A stretch of DNA of 64,000 bases from Zonotrichia leucophrys gambelii (Eukaryota > Chordata > Aves > Passeriformes > Passerellidae), in NCBI RefSeq assembly GCF_028769735.1, contig NC_088171.1:129039533-129103532 (forward strand), written 5' to 3'. Every line of letters begins with the position of its first letter. Positions within the stretch are counted from its first letter, which is position 1. Under the pieces are notes generated by a model. It was given only the letters and a program-made list of their open reading frames with translations, was not told the DNA's origin and made no database searches. Shown one piece after another: positions 22,961-36,712 of the stretch. The position numbers and the translations under genes are program-made.

Positions 22961-23600
22961 CTCACGGAGCGTGGCCAGCGCTGCGGCTGTGTTTGTTATT
23001 CAACTGCTGAGTCCGCCCCGGGGCGGAGCGGCCTTGGCCATGGCCGTTCCCCCTTCCTCCGCCGCCGCCGCCCCTCGCGGAGCAGTCCCGCCGGCCATGG
23101 GCGAGCGCCGGGGCCCGGCGGCGCCGCAGGAGGCGGCGGGCCCGGAGCGGGTAAGGCCGGGCGGGGTGGGGAGCGGGGCCGGGCCGGGCCGAGCGGGGGC
23201 TCCGGGAGTGGCGGCGGCAGCGCAGCCCTTGCCCGGCCGGCCCCGCGGCCTCCCCGCCCCGCCGGGCGCTGTGCTGCGCTGCCTCCCCCCCGGGCCCGGC
23301 CGGGCCGCCGCGGGGGGACACCCCGCCACCGGGGACCCGCTGCTTCGGACGGCCCTGGAAAGGGCAGAGGCCCGTCCCCCCGTGCCCTTGTCCCAGCCGG
23401 GCCGGAGCGCTCGGACACCGCGGCCCGGGGAGCGCTGGCAGCACCTGCGGGAGATGCGGGCCTGCGAGCGGCGGCCGCGGGCTGCGGCACGGGGCCCGGG
23501 CGTGCCGCCCCTGCCGCTCCGGCAGCTCTGCGCCTGCCGGGGCCGGGAAGGTAGAGCTCGTCCTCCTGCCCCCAGCCGCCACGGAGGCAGGTGTGGGTCT
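22960..23600. promoter_or_regulatory. RRM2B: CpG island promoter of RRM2B
   Basis: There is an abrupt switch from AT-rich spacer to very GC- and CpG-rich sequence, covering exon 1 and the start of intron 1. It includes a perfect 14-base GC-box palindrome CCGCCCCGGGGCGG at 23013-23026 (Sp1-type sites on both strands) and a TGACG CRE-like core near 22951. No TATA box is visible, as usual for such promoters. The transcription start is not resolvable by eye but should lie between about 22950 and 23040. Confidence 0.85.
23097..23150 (+). CDS. RRM2B: RRM2B coding exon 1
   Basis: The exon has eighteen codons, MGERRGPAAPQEAAGPER, then donor CGG|GTAAGG. This ATG (context GGCCATGGG) was chosen because it gives MG- and a length like the human protein. 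An in-frame ATG at 23040 with an equally good context (GGCCATGGC) would add 19 Ala/Pro-rich residues, and no stop separates them. The N-terminus is not well conserved across vertebrates, so the start remains open. Confidence 0.8.
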
Positions 23601-24389
23601 TGGTGATGCTCCCGGCTTCCCAGGCCCTGCTGACCAGGGAGGCTGCCCCTGGGAGGCGTCTGAGCTGCGTTCTGGTGTCCTCAGTATAACCATGCTAAGC
23701 CAGGCTGAGGTGTTCAAGGAGAAAGGATCATCATGGCAGGGAAAAACCCACGTGGTCTTCCTGATCCCTTGTGCCTCATAAGCACTCAGGTATCCAAAAC
23801 CAGGTGTGCCATGTTAAATACAAGTATAAGGAACCCATTACTGTGTCTTCCTGAAAAGTGACGTGCTGTACTCTTAGTGCAGGTGCATGGTAGTCCTGTG
23901 ATCCCCTCAAGCATGTCGAACGAGCAGGTGTTGTGCTCCTCGGACGCTGTGCAGTGCAAACCATCTCTCCCAGGAATTGTGATGGACTTCCCAGTTTCAC
24001 TGCTGGCGTGGCCTGTGCTGCCCAGGGCTGACCTGGATGCTTTGGGAGCTCTTGGGATGCACGTGCAGCCTTTTCTAGGGTGTGAGAGGGTTCATGGTCA
24101 CAGACCACTGAGTGTATGTTCCACATCACAGTGCTCTGCCAGCACCTTTAGCTTTTTCCCTGGCTACAGCTGATGTAACTGTGATGCTTGCACATGTAGC
24201 CCAGCAGCTGTAGCTGTGGGATCATGGTTGTATGTGTGTATATATATGTTAATTATTTCCTGGTTTGCAGAATTTGAAATTAATGGAAGGTGTTTCAGTA
24301 CTCCTAAGCAGTTTTTGTTGTCCATTTGGTTTATTGTCATCACCAGAAGAGCTTGTCTCGCAGTTGCAGCGTAACTGGAATATGATGTA
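23151..24389 (+). other. RRM2B intron 1, 5' part
   Basis: The first about 450 bases continue the CpG island. After that there is unique sequence with no feature recognised. Large overlapping ORFs on both strands here are a by-product of GC richness. Confidence 0.65.
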
Positions 24390-24765
24390 CTGAAGTGTGC
24401 CCAGCAAAGGGCTGATGATTAAGAGACTTCAGCATCTGTTATACAAAGAGAGGCTGTGGGTGTTGGGACTGTTCAGCCTGGAGAAGACTCCAGGGGATTT
24501 TGTGAGTGGGTGAAAATACCTAGTGGAGGGAATAAAGGAGACAGAGCCAGGCTCTTCTCAGTGGTGCCCCGTGGTGGGACTAGAGGCATTGGTCACACAC
24601 TGAAGTACAAGAGGTTGCATTTACGTGTGAGAAAACACGTTTTTTCTGAAAGTGGTCAGATGCTGGCAGAGGTTGCTCACAGAGGTTATGTAGTCTCCAT
24701 TCTTGGAGATACTGAAGCCTCATCTGGTTGACCCTGCTGGTGCAAGGGTTGGCCTGTTCCCACCA
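24390..24765 (+). mobile_element. CR1 LINE, 3' fragment
   Basis: This sense-orientation CR1 remnant contains GTGCCCAGCAAAGGGCTGAT, GGCTGTGGGTGTTGGGACTG, TTCAGCCTGGAGAAGACTCC and the CACAGAGGTTATGTAGTCTCC block that corresponds to the 'lacking-tail' 3' section. Large internal deletions are evident and the terminal octamer tail is missing. Confidence 0.88.
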
Positions 24766-25339
24766 GCTTCAGCTCTTTTACACATTTAAATCGTGTTGTC
24801 TGAACAGAACGAAGCATGTACACTTTAGAAACTCAATGCCCTTTGTCATTATGGTGAGTGTTCACTGTTTTATGCACCATTATAGCATTAAGAGAAAGAT
24901 CTGGGGTGCACATTGAAGGTGGTGTTGACCTAGTGACTTCCACCTTCTCCTGCCCCTCACACTCCTGCCAGTGCCTCTGGATCCAGGAAGGCAAGGCAGG
25001 AAATGCATTATGCTCCTTCAGCACAAGGTGGTGACTGCTCAGAAGCCTCAGCAGTGATCAGAATGTGCCACACACTTGAAATTGAGTTAAAGAGGATAGG
25101 ATTGCCTTGTAGCCACTGCCTTCCTGCCAGTTTAGAGCCTGTGAAAGGCTCCTTGCACAGCAGCCTGCCTGTGAAACTCCTCTGCGCCCTGAAGGTGATA
25201 AGGGAGGTGGGATGTAGATTATGCAGGAGGTTCCAGTATGGTGTAGCCTCTGTGACTGTCCTTTCCTTTTTTAAAATTAAAAAACCCTTAACAACCAAAA
25301 CCATCTATTTAACAAAATACTGGTACAGTTTTTAAAACC

Positions 25340-26016
25340 TTGGGCCAGTCAGCCTCACCTGAATCCCTGGGAAGATGATGGGTCAGTTCATCCCACAGTA
25401 GAAGACAAGACAGTCATCAGGAGTAGTCACTGTGGATTCACCAAAGGGAACTCATGCTTAACCAATCTGATGACCTTCTGTGATGGGACAATTGGCTGAA
25501 TGGACAAGGGAGAGCAGTGGATTTTGTCTGCATGGGCTTTAGCCAGGCTTTTGCCAGTGTCTCCCATGGTACCCTCATAGGCAAGCTCAGAAAGCGTGAG
25601 CTGGATGAGTGGATGCTGAGGTGGATTGAGCACTGGTCAGGTTTCAGGGCTGTCACTGGTTGTGTCCCCCAGGGTTCAGTGCTGGGCCCAGTATTCTTTC
25701 ACTTATCCACCAGTGACTAAGATGGAGGGACAGATGCCTCCTCAGCAAGTTCACTGATGGCACAAAGTTGGGAGGAGCAGCCACTACCCCAGAGGGCTGT
25801 GCAGCCCTTCAGAAGGACCTGGGCAGGCTGGAGATGGGCAGAGGAATAGTCTGAAATTCAGCAATGACAAATGGGGAGGAAGGTCTGGGGAGGAATAACC
25901 CTGGGGACCAGTACAGGATGGGGGTGACCTGTTGGAAAGCAGCTCTGCAGAGAAGCATCTGGGGGTCCTGGAGGACAGCAAACTGTCTGTGAGCCAGCAG
26001 TGGCTGGGATAACAGG
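25340..26016 (+). mobile_element. CR1 LINE fragment including reverse-transcriptase C-terminal half
   Basis: On the plus strand, broken frames give GKMMGQF, then QGRAVDFVCMGFSQAF, SHGTLIGKL, CVPQGSVLGPVFF and a FADDTKLG-like remnant (at about 25749 onward, frame-shifted). These are the conserved blocks of non-LTR reverse transcriptase (the A/B/C motif region). Stops and indels show it is dead. It lies after, not before, the 24390 3' fragment, so the two are independent insertions. Confidence 0.9.
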
Positions 26017-27255
26017 GAGAACTTTTGCAGTGTTTCCATTTTCAAATGGTGCGAAAACAGATGGAATTGGCTGGATGCCATTCCCTGAGCACATGGAGCC
26101 ATTCCTCTATCTCATGTAATTGAGCAGTATTTAGAAATAGAATAAATTGGTAGAATTGTAACCCAGAATGTGCTTCAGTGATGTACTCACTGGGCATCTG
26201 GGGTATCTGTGCCACCTGTGCAATGTGCATGGATGTTTGGGTTTTGTTTGTTTTTTTAAAATGTAAATGGCATTATTTGTTTGAGAGTATTTTCCAAATT
26301 GAAGTAAAGGAATGTTTTTTATTATGTGAGTAGTTACAATCAGACTGGGTAGTGAAAAGACTGCCTGATACCTCCAGGAAGGTAGAAATAATGGTGTTCA
26401 AAACCTTCAGCTCCCCTTCTCTGCTGTATTATATGGAACACCTTGTATGCTGCCTGTGGTTAGTTATCCTCTCCAGCAGTGTCAGTGGCATCTTGGAGCA
26501 ACCCAGAAAGGCATCCTGCTTGCTGGACTTGTGATCAGTGTGTCACCAGCCCTTCTGCAGAGCTTGCACCCTGCTATCCTGACAGCTCTTCACAGCAGTT
26601 GTTTCTGGTAGGTGCTTGGTGACATGTCTGCAGGGATGCAGGGACTGATCCTGGGAGCAGATGTCTCCAGCCAGAGGTGAGGTGAAGGCCCTGCTCAGAC
26701 CAAAAGAGCAGAGAGAGTGCTCTCTCTGCTACTTTCCACTGGCCTGTTTTCTAAATATCAGCTGTCCACACCTCCCCAGTTTGGCTGGGCTGGAGCTCAG
26801 AAGAAGAGCTGTGTGCAGATGTCCTCTGGAAGGCCATTACAGAAGGATCAGTGTGGGATGGGTGACTCCAGGCAGAGGTTTCCCTGCTGCCAGCTGCTGG
26901 GAAGAGGCACTTTGGCTTCATATTGAGGGAGACCCTCCAGGGCAGCCTCCAGACCACGCTGTTGTGTGGGCTGCCCTCGCAGGCTGCATGCACAAACTCC
27001 GTGCTGGGACTCGCTGTGGCACAGGCCTGTCCCCTGCCAGTTGGGATTAGTTACTGTCATCTCCTGGCTTTCTTAAGGCAGTCACTCTATCCAGCCCCTA
27101 ATGGCTGAGCATAAAGCAAAGCTGGCAGGTACCTGGGCAGTGAGCTGGGTGGAGCTGTGCTGGTGGCAGCTGCAGCACCGTGCCGTGACCTCACTCGTGT
27201 CTCTGGTGTGTGGGACCGCAGCGGCTGATGTGGCCCCGGGCAGATTTCCCCCCGT
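26017..27255 (+). other. RRM2B intron 1, unique sequence
   Basis: There are 1.2 kb without a recognised repeat. ORFs of up to 129 aa occur but show no family resemblance. Confidence 0.6.
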
Positions 27256-27375
27256 GTGCACAGGGCTTTTTGTGTGGCACACGGAGCTTTGTCTGTGCCA
27301 CACAAGGCTTTGTCTGTGGCACACAAGGCTTTGCCTCTGGCACACGGGGCTTTGTCTGTGGCACACAGGCGCTTC
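27256..27375. repeat. 21-bp minisatellite, five copies plus partial
   Basis: Five consecutive 21-base units of the form GCACACAAGGCTTTGTCTGTG fill 27256-27360, followed by a partial sixth. Copies differ by 1-5 bases. Because the period is a multiple of three, it yields repetitive long ORFs on both strands (CVPQTKP-type on minus), which should not be taken as genes. It lies 200 bases before RRM2B exon 2. Confidence 0.95.
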
Positions 27376-27574
27376 CTGGAAGGGGGCGCTTGCTGAGGGC
27401 TGTGCTGGTAGAGCCGGGCGGGCAGCGCTGCGGGAGCACTGATGGAGGGCGAGGGGACACCGACTCCGGGGGGCCAGGTCTGACACGGGTGAACTTCAAA
27501 CCACACCTTTGGGATAGTGTGAGCAGGAGGAATAAATGGCAGTAACTTTAACCAGAACTGTGCTTTATTTTTAG

Positions 27575-27727
27575 AGCTCATCGAGTGCTGCTGAAAATGG
27601 TTCTGACCTTGATGAAGAACCTCTACTCAGAAAAAATCCCCGCCGGTTCGTCATCTTCCCCATCCAGTATCCAGACATATGGAAGATGTATAAGCAGGCT
27701 CAGGCCTCCTTTTGGACAGCAGAAGAG
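27575..27727 (+). CDS. RRM2B: RRM2B coding exon 2
   Basis: The acceptor is TTTTTAG and the donor is GAG|GTGAGC. The exon encodes residues 19-69: a Ser/Glu-rich start ([20 protein letters not shown]), then [20 protein letters not shown] and [10 protein letters not shown], the opening of the conserved R2 helical core. Phase 0 at both ends. Confidence 0.96.
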
Positions 27728-28443
27728 GTGAGCCCTGGGCCAGTGGGTTGGCAAAAGACAGACCACTGGGGTCCTGGCACATCTTTCCTAGCTCCGCTGT
27801 TGGCTTCTGTGTTGCAAAGGTTGGAGTTAATTTCATCACATCATTCATGGAAAGCAAGCTGCTTTCACAGGGTGATTCAGCAGAGCTGTTTTACTTGCTT
27901 AGTTTAGGATGAGATGGAATCATGTCCTGGGTTGTTTCTCTGGTTATAGAGCAATCCTAAGTCAGATTGCTCTGATTCATGGTCAGACAGCTCCTACCAT
28001 GCTGTGGTCTCTGAACCTGCAACTGACTCCTTGCCCATGTAAGATGCTTTGGGAAATTTCATGCTGTTCCTTAATATTAGGTACCTAAATTTCCAGACAG
28101 ACAGTGTTAGTTTTGCTAAAAATGCGTTTAACTGACTCCTGATTGCCCTGGTGAGGTTCTTGCCCTGGTGAGGTGCTTGTCCCATGTTACAGTGCAAGCT
28201 CTAAGTTCTTCCCCAGGGTTGCTGGTTAGCTGGACCTGAGTTTGTGGGCAGTGGTCTGGCAACTGCAGAGGAGTGAGATGAAAGCACTGGCAGCCTCTAA
28301 ATAGAACAGAAAGCATCATGGGATGATGAGGAGCTGCTGGTTGTAGAGGTGGTATTTCATTGCCTGGCTGGGCAGCTTGCTGCGCTGTTGCAGCAGATCT
28401 TCATTTAAACTGTTAAAGAAAAAGCATTTGAACTCCTGACTTA
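27728..28443 (+). other. RRM2B intron 2, part before the LTR
   Basis: This unique sequence holds no recognised gene. A short direct repeat (CCTGGTGAGGT, twice) is at about 28147-28172. Confidence 0.6.
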
Positions 28444-28448
28444 CCAAC

Positions 28449-28787
28449 TGTCATGGTTTGACCAGGAAGGAGTGGGAATTCTGGGAAGCTTGGTCAAACC
28501 AATGAAGGTTTTGGGTTTCATACTGACACCTGGTGTAGCCAGTGGGGTTTGGACACACCTCCGAGAATACACAGGGGTTAAAAGCAAGGCACTGCCCTGG
28601 CACTTCCTCTTTTGGACATCGTCGGGCGAAGAGGTCAGATCTCTTCCCCCGCCCAGCCCTGCTGCTGGGCGGGGGAGGGGCCGCCATGCGGTAGGCCTGG
28701 GGCCTGGACAGAGGTGGGGGTTGAGGGGGCTTTCAAGGATGGAAGGGTGGGGGAGCCCCAAGAGACATCGAGACATCGGGCAGCCAG

Positions 28788-28819
<32 letters not shown>

Positions 28820-29791
28820 AGGAGAGAGAGAGAGCCAGCGGCACCGAATGTGATGGCAGCCAGCCAGGAGGAGAAGGGGGGAGGGAGCCTGGCCGGCCGC
28901 AGCAGCAGCACGTGTGGGAGTATCATCTCGTCCCAGGACAGACAGAGACTGAAAACTTTTAACCCTTTCTTGCATGATTGGGGCCTTGCAAAAATGCTAA
29001 TCCTCCTCGAAGCTGAATAAGAAGGGAGATAAGAGATGAGATAAGATAAGGACCTGGCCCGGAGAATGTGGAGATGATTGGATGGGGAGAGATGATTTGG
29101 AGTGGCCTTTTGGCTGGACTTTTCTCGTGGCTATGGACTCAGTTGTTCCTGTGACACAGACTGCATTTAGGGGGAGGCAGTGCCTCAAAACCAAGAAGGT
29201 TCATTCGTGAGGACCCCCGGCCCCAGGGGGTTGGAAAAATATGGGGGGACAGAGGTCCCAAAAGCAGAGACTGTGCCTTTTTTGGAGTGAGACAAGGCAT
29301 CCTTGAAAGACAACCCTAAAAGCAGCTCTGGTCCATGCCGTCAGTGGTGAGAGCACTGGGCATGGAAGGACGATGTTACAAGCGGCAGAAGGACTTTTTT
29401 TCTTCCGGGCGGTGCCGAAGTAACAGGGAAGCACACGAGGTTCTCAGTGTGTTTCCACGAGAAGCCTATGGAACGAGAAAGACTCCTTTCCTCTTCATGA
29501 ACTGCAGTTTGAGTATACTAAAGTGTCGTGCCGGGCTGGGCAGTTGGTGTTTTTTGGGAGAATGTATCGGATTGGGAAAGTCAGGGAGTGGGGAGGAGGA
29601 AAGTTTTTTTGTAAGGTTTTCAATTTCTTTTTTTTCTTTCCCTATTTTTCCTGTAGTTTTAGGTAATAAAGTGTTCTTTATGTTTAAGTTGGAGCCTGTT
29701 TTGCTTATTCCTGGTCACATCTCACAGCAGACACCAGGGTGAGGCATTTTCATGGGGGGCACTGGCTCTGTGCCAGGCTCAAACCATGACA
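28449..29791 (+). mobile_element. Solo LTR of an endogenous retrovirus, 1343 bp
   Basis: The element starts TGTCATGGTTTGA and ends TCAAACCATGACA, a perfect 13-base terminal inverted repeat with TG...CA ends. It is flanked by the 5-bp target duplication CCAAC (28444-28448 and 29792-29796). Five-base duplications are usual for avian ERVL-type elements. An AATAAA at 29665-29670 lies about 120 bases before the right end, which suggests plus orientation. A run of 32 C is inside (28788-28819). No internal retroviral genes flank it, so it is a recombined solo LTR. Confidence 0.92.
28788..28819. repeat. Homopolymer run of 32 C inside the LTR
   Basis: Thirty-two consecutive C residues are seen, with GA-rich sequence on the right (GGAGAGAGAGAG). 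The complementary G run can form a quadruplex. True length is likely to vary between reads and individuals. Confidence 0.95.
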
Positions 29792-29796
29792 CCAAC

Positions 29797-30478
29797 ATTT
29801 CCCTTTTACTGTGTTACTGGTTCCTTCTTACACTGTCCTACCATCTGTGGATGCTCTGCATTTTTCACAATCTAGCTCTACTTTAGTGCTGTTTTGGTTC
29901 AGAAATCCTACAAACAAACAGAAAAGGCCCATGTGAAGGAAGCTGTGGTTTTCTCTCATGGCTGGGGTTTGATCTGATAGACAAGAACAGTTGCACAGCA
30001 TTTGCTCCCCACCATTCTTTGACAACATGGAGGCTGAACACCTGCCAAAGGCAAAGTCCCCTCAGTCCATCTTTTGACCCAGTTGGGTTTGGCTTTCTTG
30101 GAGTATCAGCATTTATTTTGAGTAAAGTTTAAGTGTCTCAGAATGAGCTCTGGTTACTGGTGTGTGTTCATACTTGTGGCAAAAAGATACTAAGGCTTTT
30201 CAAAATCTCATTTATTTATTCAGTAGACACCAATTTTTATTCCAAAATACAAAAGTATGAACTGTGAAACAAGTACATGATGTTACTGTTGCAGAGAGAG
30301 GCAACAGTATTGCAGTGTCTCTGTTGTATTTACAGTCACAAGTATTTAAATTCCCTACATGTAAAGATTTGAAAACAAATGCCAAAACTCTGCCTCAGTC
30401 ACTTGACTGGGCTGCTTGTTTTTACAGAATGATAAATGCAGAAGGACAATAATGTTTTCCTTTTTTTCTTTTCATTAG
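29797..30478 (+). other. RRM2B intron 2, part after the LTR
   Basis: Unique AT-rich sequence ends in the acceptor TTCATTAG. Nothing else was recognised. Confidence 0.6.
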
Positions 30479-32520
<2,042 letters not shown>

Positions 32521-33050
32521 TGTGGTTTAACCTGGCAGGCAGCTAACAGCACACAGCAGCTCACTCACTGCCTGCCCCTCCCCAGTGGGGTGGGAGAGAA
32601 CTGGGGAGAAAAGTAGGAACTGGTGGTTTGAGGTAAAGGCAACTGGATAGGGCAGGAAAGTAACAATATAATACCAATAATAATAGTAACAATAATAATA
32701 ATAATAGTAGTAATAATAATAATCAAGTGATGCACAATGCAGTTGCTCACTGGCCCCTGGCCAGCTTTCCCCTAGTTTATATTCTGACCATGACGTCAAT
32801 GGAATATCCCTTTGGCCACTTGGGGTCTTCTCTTCTGGCTGTGTCCCCTCCCAGCTTCCTGTTCCCCCCAGCCTGCTCACTGGTGGAGTGGGGTTAGAAG
32901 CTGAAGAGTCCTGGACTTTGTGTAAACACTGCTTAGCCACACCTAAAACATCAGTATGTTATCAACATAATTCTCTTTCCAAATATAAGATACAGCACTG
33001 TCCAAGCAACTAGGAAGAAAATGAACTCTATCCCAGACAAAGATAGGACA
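32521..33050 (-). mobile_element. Solo LTR (ERV), about 530 bp, with internal TAA-type repeat
   Basis: Read on the minus strand, this ends in GGTTAAACCACA (plus strand TGTGGTTTAACC at 32521). It contains the block GGAATATCCCTTTGGCCACTTGGGG shared with the LTR at 36713, plus a TTTATATTCTGA box whose complement is TATA-like. The left end is clear. The right end (AGGACA at 33050) is less sure and the flanks GACAT/GATCA are not a clean duplication, so the insertion is older than the 36713 copy. Confidence 0.8.
32671..32723. repeat. (TAA)n microsatellite inside the LTR
   Basis: ATAATAATAG-type trinucleotide repeats with interruptions run over about 50 bases. They sit at the point where the related LTR at 36713 has unique sequence, so they are a secondary expansion. 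Confidence 0.9.
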
Positions 33051-33205
33051 GATCATCACCTCTTTGGGGTGGGAGTGGTCTCTTACTTGGGTTAGTTCAG
33101 AGCCTTGCATAATGGGATCCTCTGTCTGGTGGAGCTGGAAGGGACAGCCAGGGCAGATTTTCCTAAATCACTATTATGATGTTTTGTCTCTGTTTTCTTC
33201 TATAG

Positions 33206-33300
33206 GGATTTCTTGTTTAATGCTATTGAAACAATGCCTTGTGTTAAGAAGAAAGCAGACTGGGCTCTGAAGTGGATTGAAGACCGAGAATCCACTTTTG
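33206..33300 (+). CDS. RRM2B: RRM2B coding exon 5
   Basis: The acceptor is TCTATAG and the donor is TTTTG|GTGTGT, a weaker donor. The exon encodes residues 153-184, [20 protein letters not shown] and [12 protein letters not shown]. The Met-Pro-Cys-Val differs from the Met-Pro-Tyr-Val I recall in human. Phase 1 at the end. Confidence 0.96.
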
Positions 33301-35417
<2,117 letters not shown>

Positions 35418-35540
35418 TGACATGTCCTACACACTATTTGGGAAGAAAAGTGAGTTTCCAGGGCTAGGGTAGAATTATATTTGTGAAGAACCTATAATCT
35501 TGACAGAGGAAGGGGAAGGAAGCAGACTTTTACCAATAAT

Positions 35541-36650
35541 TACAGAATCATAGAATCATTTTAGTTGCAAAAGACCTTTAAGATCACTGAATCAAACTGT
35601 TAACCTGCCACTGCCATGTCCCCTGCTAAACCATGCCCCTAAAGTACGACATTCATATCTTTTGGTGACTCAACCACTTCCTTGGACAGACTATTCTAAT
35701 ACTTGACAGCAATTGCCATGAAGTTTTTTGTAATATCCAGTCTAATCTCCTGCTTGATGCAACTTGAGGCTGTTTCCTCTTGTCCTGTCGCTTGGAAGAG
35801 GGTGACCCACACCTCACTACAACCTGCTCTCAGGCAGCTGTAGAGAGCTCAGGTCTCCCCTGAGCCTCCTTTTCTCCAGTCTAAATACCTCCATCTCCCT
35901 CAGCCAGTCCTCCTAAGACTGGTGCTCCAGACCCTTCACCAGCTTTGTTGCCCTTCCCTGGACTTGCTACAGCACCTCAGTGTCCTTCTTGTAGTGAGGG
36001 GCCCAAAACTGAGCACTTGATTCAAGATATGACCTCATCAATGCCAGGGGGACAATCACTGCCCTGGTCCTTTTGCCACGCTATTCCTCACACAAGCCAG
36101 GATGCTTCTGGCCTTCTTGGCCACCTGGGCACACATTGGCTCATGTTCAGCTGCTCTCAACCAGCACCCTCAGGTCCTTTTCCACTGGGCTGCTTTCCAG
36201 CCACTCTGTCCAAGTCTTTAGCACTGCATGGGGTTGTTGTGGCACAAATGCAGGACCTGGTGTTTGGCCTTGTGGAACCTCACACCATTGTCTTCAGTCC
36301 ACTGATCCAGCCTGTCCACATCCCTCTGCCTTCCTCGCCTCCAGCAGATGAACATTCCTACCAAACTTGGTGTCATCTGCAAACTAACTGAGGGTGCACT
36401 CAATGCAGTTTACTACTGATAAAGGTATGAAACAGGACTGGCCACTCAGGCCAGTAACATATATATGTATATATAGTGCACATAACATAGCACAACTGAG
36501 CCCTAAGGAGCACTGCCTGTGGCACCATCTGCCTTAATTCTTAAGGCAGCCACCAGCTGCCTTTAATTCTTACCATGTTTTGTGGCCTGGCCATCCAGAC
36601 AGTTTTATACCCAGCAAACAGCACTGATGAACTTAAAGCCTGGGTGCCAC
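35541..36650 (-). mobile_element. CR1 LINE, long 3' fragment
   Basis: This minus-strand CR1 has its tail at the left (ACAGAATCATAGAATCATTTT, complement of the ATTCTRTG octamer repeat). It then runs through the 3'UTR and back into the RT-proximal ORF2 region on the right (CCATCCAGACAGTTTTATACCCAGC). It is about 1.1 kb, one of the longest CR1 pieces here, with many frame breaks. A TATATATG expansion lies at about 36458-36475. Confidence 0.93.
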
Positions 36651-36712
36651 TGGGTCCCTCAGCAGAAATACCTGTTTTTAAAGGGAGTAAATATAAACAC
36701 TAGTGTCCCAAT

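Noticed and set aside
22962..23717. 251-aa minus-strand ORF and several others in the CpG island
   Set aside because: Pro/Ala/Arg/Gly-rich translation typical of GC-rich DNA lacking stops. It overlaps RRM2B exon 1 on the other strand.
26620..26629. Possible p53 site TGACATGTCT in RRM2B intron 1
   Set aside because: One mismatch to the decamer and no second half-site within 13 bases. Not supportable as a response element.
27082..27581. Repetitive ORFs (CVPQTKP-, LCLWHTR-type repeats) on both strands
   Set aside because: They are produced by the 21-bp minisatellite whose period is a multiple of three. Not genes.
28441..29020. Proline- or glycine-run ORFs of 116-182 aa
   Set aside because: These are translations of the C32 run within a solo LTR, with no retroviral protein similarity.
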